Origin: Lysobacteraceae bacterium
GTDB lineage: Bacteria; Pseudomonadota; Gammaproteobacteria; Xanthomonadales; Xanthomonadaceae
Direction: 5' to 3'
NCBI GenBank assembly: GCA_014879375.1
Contig: JACSSF010000164.1
Location: 1 to 54,378, forward strand
DNA length: 54,378 bases
Positions 50,466-54,378 of this stretch are shown here, piece by piece. Position 1 is the stretch's first letter; each line of letters starts with the position of its first letter. The translations under genes were made by a program, and so were the position numbers. The notes under the pieces are model-generated. The model searched no databases and was not told the DNA's origin. It was given only the letters and a program-made list of their open reading frames with translations.

Positions 50466-52292
50466 ATGGCTGAAATCGCTGAAATCTTGTCCGGGCCGTT
50501 GTTCCCGGGGGTTGGTGCGGCGACTGCTCAAAAGCTGCAGAGACATTTCGGAGTTTCCCTGCCATCAGTTCTGGATAAGCAGGACCTGCGTGCATTGCTA
50601 GAGGTAGTTACAGCGCGTAAGGCCGAAGTGATCTTGCGAGGTTGGCGCTCATATGCCGCCAAATGCGAATTGATCAACTGGCTGCGCTCAGTCGGCGTTG
50701 GTCATGAAACTGGTGATATCGCGTTCAAGGTTTGGGGGCACGATGCGGCTAATCGCATAAAGGGCAATCCATATCGATTACTTGCCTTTTTGGATTGGAA
50801 GGATGTCGACCGGCTCGCCCTTCGGATAGGTGTTAGCCCGAACTCCGCGATTCGGCTGGTAGCGGGTGTAGAAGCCGCAACCTATGCCGTCATAGATGGT
50901 TGTCAGAGTACATGGGTGGCTGAGAAGGATCTGCGGAGCAGAATCTCCGAGTTACTCATCATCGACAGGCCTGAGGAAACAATTGCAGCGATCGAGCTGG
51001 CAGAATCGGCAGGAGCCGTTATCAAGGTGTGCGATGGTTTCCAAGCACCTGGGGCCTATTATTCGGAAAGGTACATTGAGGAATGGGTGTCGAAGCGCCA
51101 AGCTTCTCGAGAGCCCACTGACGAATGGATTGAGCAATATTCTGTCGGGCTATCCAATCAGCAGAGGATGGTGCTATGGAACGCGGTCTCTCACCCAGTG
51201 AGTGTATTCCATGGGGTAGCCGGAACCGGGAAAACGCATGCGGTGCGAGCTATATGTGCCGCTTGCGCAGCTCTCGGAGAACGTCCCGTACTCCTAGCAT
51301 TAGCAGCTAGGACTGCAAAGCGACTGGAAGTTACCACAGGTTTTCCGTCGATGACTATCGCCAGGGCATTGCTGTGCCTCAGGCAAGGCGATCTTTCAAA
51401 GTCGGTGGTGATCATTGATGAGTTCGGTATGGTCGATTTGCTCGACTTTCGCCGACTGCTACGCAAGATGCCTGACGATGCCCGCCTTGTACTATGCGGG
51501 GACGTGGCCCAATTACCTAGTATTGGACCCGGAAGGTTGCTCCACAGCTTTGTCTTTCACAGCTCTGTTCCAGTACAGCAACTAGAACAGATATTCCGGC
51601 AAAGGGATGCGGTTAATCCTGCTGTTCTTGAGGATGTGAGAAATGGCGTGCTACGAAGCTTGCCGGAATTTGATTGGATAAATCCGCGTCGCGAAGGGAT
51701 ATCCGTCATCGAGTGCTCGGGTGACCAGATTCAGCGAACCGTTTCTCGCCTGTACGCGAGCTTTGATGGCGAAGCACAGGTAATTTCTGCATTGAGTCGT
51801 TCACCTGCAGGCTCTGGCTCCTTGAATCGCGTACTGCATCGGTTGCGAAAGAAGACTGTAGAGCCGGTCGAGGGCACTCCCGTAATTTTTATCAAAAATA
51901 CTCTTCTTGAGTCGGGTGCTCAGGTTGTGAATGGATTGCAAGGCGTTGTGAAAGGCGTCCTATCGGACGGATCGGGTAGGCCATTCGTTCCGTACCTTTG
52001 TGTAGGCACAGATGACGGCGATGTCGTATGTACAAGGGGAGAGTTCGATTCCGTCATGGAGCTGGGGTACGTGCTGACGATTCATCGTGCACAGGGAGCG
52101 GAGTGGGATACTGTTATTGCTGTGCTTCCAAAGTGTCGCATCTTGGAACGGTCGCTCGTCTACACAGCATTAAGTCGCTGCAAAGCGCGTTGCATTGTAG
52201 TAACGGATGATGCAACGGCGCTATTTCATGCGGTCGAATCGGAATCCGTCTATGAGCAGAGACGGGATCGGTTGTTCCAGCTAAATGGGTAG
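50466..52292 (+). CDS. RecD2-like SF1 ATP-dependent DNA helicase
   Basis: N-terminal HhH/RecD2-like region (GVGAATAQKLQRHFGVSL; GHDAANRIKGNPYRLL); Walker A GVAGTGKTHAV; Walker B VVIIDEFGMVD; LCGDVAQLPSIGPGRLL; LTIHRAQGAEWD. Confidence 0.88.
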   Translation: MAEIAEILSGPLFPGVGAATAQKLQRHFGVSLPSVLDKQDLRALLEVVTARKAEVILRGWRSYAAKCELINWLRSVGVGHETGDIAFKVWGHDAANRIKGNPYRLLAFLDWKDVDRLALRIGVSPNSAIRLVAGVEAATYAVIDGCQSTWVAEKDLRSRISELLIIDRPEETIAAIELAESAGAVIKVCDGFQAPGAYYSERYIEEWVSKRQASREPTDEWIEQYSVGLSNQQRMVLWNAVSHPVSVFHGVAGTGKTHAVRAICAACAALGERPVLLALAARTAKRLEVTTGFPSMTIARALLCLRQGDLSKSVVIIDEFGMVDLLDFRRLLRKMPDDARLVLCGDVAQLPSIGPGRLLHSFVFHSSVPVQQLEQIFRQRDAVNPAVLEDVRNGVLRSLPEFDWINPRREGISVIECSGDQIQRTVSRLYASFDGEAQVISALSRSPAGSGSLNRVLHRLRKKTVEPVEGTPVIFIKNTLLESGAQVVNGLQGVVKGVLSDGSGRPFVPYLCVGTDDGDVVCTRGEFDSVMELGYVLTIHRAQGAEWDTVIAVLPKCRILERSLVYTALSRCKARCIVVTDDATALFHAVESESVYEQRRDRLFQLNG

Positions 52293-52324
52293 TAAATTTC
52301 GCGGCTTATGAGCTCCATATGTCA

Positions 52325-52879
52325 TCAGCGTGGGGGCTCAGTGCTGCTTGCCGTGAAACGATCGCGCCTTTCTTTTAGGTCCACTTTCGTTGCCGCTGGA
52401 AGATGTACGAAGTCCCGCTCTGGCAGCGCGTTGAACGTTTTTGGGAACGGCAAGTACACCAGGATAATCCAACCATCCTGTCCTTCCTCGGCTGCATAGG
52501 GATGCAGGATTTCGCCAGCGGTATCTACCCGGTTGATTAGAAGAAGTCGCTGTCGCGGATACTTGCGTGAAGCGGTCTCAAGTTCCGCTCTGAGCATAAG
52601 CCGGGCCGCTTCAGCGGGGATACTCGGCTGAGTTTCGTCCTCTAATGCCTCCAGGCTCTGAGAAATGGCTTCATCTGTCGACCTGAAGGCCCGTTCCATT
52701 TCGATCTCGTCGAACACGACCTCTCGCACAACATACGGCGGCCCGGCCAGCCAGGCTTCCTCAAGATCCGGGTTGAGTTCAATGGCCAGGATCGTGCGGC
52801 GGCCAACATCGGTGCAGCGCCAACGGTGCCAAGTACTGGTTTGGAACTCCGTGCCGATGTCGAAATCGCTGAGTTTCAT
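52325..52879 (-). CDS. conserved accessory hypothetical protein
   Basis: MKLSDFDIGTEFQTSTWHRWRCTDVGRRTILAIELNPD...; coherent 184-codon ORF. Confidence 0.65.
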   Translation of the reverse strand: MKLSDFDIGTEFQTSTWHRWRCTDVGRRTILAIELNPDLEEAWLAGPPYVVREVVFDEIEMERAFRSTDEAISQSLEALEDETQPSIPAEAARLMLRAELETASRKYPRQRLLLINRVDTAGEILHPYAAEEGQDGWIILVYLPFPKTFNALPERDFVHLPAATKVDLKERRDRFTASSTEPPR

Positions 52880-52945
52880 TGGGTCAAATTTCCTCGCTGA
52901 TGCGCCGATTTAATCGAATGGCGCCAAGGTGCAAGGACCCCATGG

Positions 52946-53233
52946 CTACTCTTCTGGCCATTCAAGGCGAGTTGAATAGCGCAATGGCCCATAACGGCTC
53001 TCTGTGAGGACTGAAGACTCCTCGTTCGGCTCGTCCAATCCCATTCCAAGGCCTGTCGGGTGGCGGAATAGAGCCATGGCTGATACTTGTTCTATGGTGG
53101 GGAAGTGACGGGCAATCACAACTGCCCGCCGACGAACAGCAAGTGGAAGATTCTCATCCCGCGCGAGTTCGATGAGGAAACCGCCAGCCCAAACCAGCGC
53201 CCTCGTCCTTTCCTCCGGTGTGGTCATATCCAA
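52946..53233 (-). CDS. small hypothetical protein, resembles the BPSL0761 family
   Basis: MTTPEERTRALVWAGGFLIELARDENLPLAVRRRAVVIARHFPTIEQV; family assignment from memory of the motif. Confidence 0.6.
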   Translation of the reverse strand: MDMTTPEERTRALVWAGGFLIELARDENLPLAVRRRAVVIARHFPTIEQVSAMALFRHPTGLGMGLDEPNEESSVLTESRYGPLRYSTRLEWPEE

Positions 53234-53285
53234 TCCTCAAAGGCTGAATTGCAATCCATGTGGCTCCTTCGTCCGAGTGCTGGAA

Positions 53286-53699
53286 TCAGTGCATTGGGGG
53301 CCCGTAAAACCGTTCGACCCCTCGCTGGCGCAAATACGCCGGCCTCTCTTTTGCTGGATCGAACGTCGTAATGTCCAAGGCCACATCGTTCTGCGTGCAC
53401 AAGGGTTGGATCTCGGTGATCGAGGCACGGACGGCGCGTTCGGCATATTCTGGCGCCACCCCCAACGCAATCAGCAATGTCCGTTCAGCTGGCGCATGCG
53501 GAGGCGCGACCTCTAGTAGGTAGGCAACCTGCACAAAGGACAACTGCGAGTAGAGCCACATCAGGCTCGGCATTAGCCAAATCGGCGGGTTGGCTTGGTC
53601 GCTCACCAGAAATGAAAAGTCATCGTCCAAGTGGATTTTCTCGACGCGGGCGACGGTACCAGTCTTCAGCAGGGAATCCACTTCCTCTGGGTACAGCAC
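53286..53699 (-). CDS. hypothetical protein, possibly 5'-truncated by the adjacent IS
   Basis: Open frame continues upstream of the annotated GTG as NFGYKVPRTKNPHQIPDTHPNDGGC with no usable start before TGA. Confidence 0.5.
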   Translation of the reverse strand: MLYPEEVDSLLKTGTVARVEKIHLDDDFSFLVSDQANPPIWLMPSLMWLYSQLSFVQVAYLLEVAPPHAPAERTLLIALGVAPEYAERAVRASITEIQPLCTQNDVALDITTFDPAKERPAYLRQRGVERFYGPPMH

Positions 53700-53776
53700 G
53701 CAGCCGCCGTCATTGGGATGGGTATCCGGAATCTGGTGTGGGTTCTTGGTTCTAGGGACTTTGTAGCCAAAATTTC

Positions 53777-53849
53777 AAAAGGCGGATTTTACTGTTGGAT
53801 TCGAAAGTGAGCGTATTATTGTAAAAGTCGGATTTCAGTGTGGGGTTCG
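53777..53849. repeat. pair of imperfect 27-bp direct repeats upstream of the ISL3 transposase
   Basis: 53777-53803 aaaaggcggattttactgttggattcg and 53823-53849 aaaagtcggatttcagtgtggggttcg, 22/27 identical by eye. Confidence 0.6.
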
Positions 53850-53862
53850 CCCGAGGTGCTGA

Positions 53863-54378
53863 GTGACCGACTTTCTCCAGCTGCGAAGCCTGAAGACGCT
53901 TGAAGTCCTCAGCAGCGAAGACCGCTACGCCGTCAAAGCCGAAGGTGTATCGGGCTGGGCAATGTGCCCGCTCTGCAAGGTCGGCCGCTTGCACGGCCAC
54001 GGTTCGCAGGAGCAGTCATTCCAGGACACGCCCTCGCACGGCAAGCCGGTCGAGGTCTTCATCCAGCGCCGCCGCTATCGTTGCACGAGCTGCGGCAAGA
54101 CCCTGTTCGAGCCGGTGGCCGACTTCGATGGCAAACGCCAAGCCACGGCCCGCCTGGTGCGCTACATCCGCGAGCAGAGCTTCAGCAAGACCTTTGCCGC
54201 CCTGGCGCGGGAAGTGGCGCTGGACGAGAAGACGATCCGCCACATCTTCGACGACTTCGTCGAAGAGTTCGAGGCCAAGGTCCGGTTCCGGACGCCCCGC
54301 ATTCTCGGGATCGACGAGCTCAAGATCATCGGCCAGTACCGGGCCATGATCACCAACGTCGAGCGCAAGACCGTGTTC
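53863..54378 (+). mobile_element. ISL3 family transposase, N-terminal part (runs off window)
   Basis: GTG start; CPLCKVGRLHGHGSQEQSFQDTPSHGKPVEVFIQRRRYRCTSCGKTLFEP zinc-ribbon, SFSKTFAALAREVALDEKTIRHIFDDF, LGIDELKI. Confidence 0.88.

Noticed and set aside
44602-52309. 8-bp inverted match ATAAGCCG (44602-44609) / CGGCTTAT (52302-52309) as possible cassette end repeats
   Set aside because: Too short; the left copy is part of a terminator stem and flanking bases do not extend the match.
52367-52380. cctttcttttaggt resembling the ssb-end sequence cctttctaaaaggt, as a possible right attachment site
   Set aside because: 11/14 identity only, lies inside an intact-looking minus-strand ORF, and similarity is not continued on either side.

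Overview
The first ~44.5 kb is an ordinary, high-GC, gene-dense chromosomal backbone. Gene content (DUF2066/AI-2E/Hda, MurL-MurD2, LysC-LysA fusion, SufBCDS with an Rrf2 regulator, TonB-dependent receptors) suggests a Xanthomonadaceae-type gammaproteobacterium; this is inference from gene content, and no search was run. Directly after the ssb stop codon (44519) the sequence becomes AT-rich and then lower-GC. There is a compact same-strand cassette at 44707-52292: three different large tyrosine recombinases (397, 534 and ~674 codons), two small proteins with related LERE...RRE coiled-coil tails, and a RecD2-like SF1 helicase, mostly with overlapping or abutting stop/start codons. It resembles RIT (recombinase-in-trio) and Tn554 TnpABC logic, but the sizes, the second small protein and the helicase do not match either as I know them. 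This is my best candidate for an under-described mobile system. Next come three small accessory genes on the minus strand, the last apparently cut at its 5' end by an ISL3-type element that runs off the window. Other notable items: a candidate multi-GGA CsrA/RsmA-titrating sRNA with terminator downstream of comEA, a Fur-box-preceded PepSY/DUF2271/DUF4198/ApbE/flavoreductase operon next to two TonB receptors, a kelch gene inserted in the suf operon, and a SET-domain protein near a histone-tailed HU. No tRNA, rRNA or CRISPR was seen.
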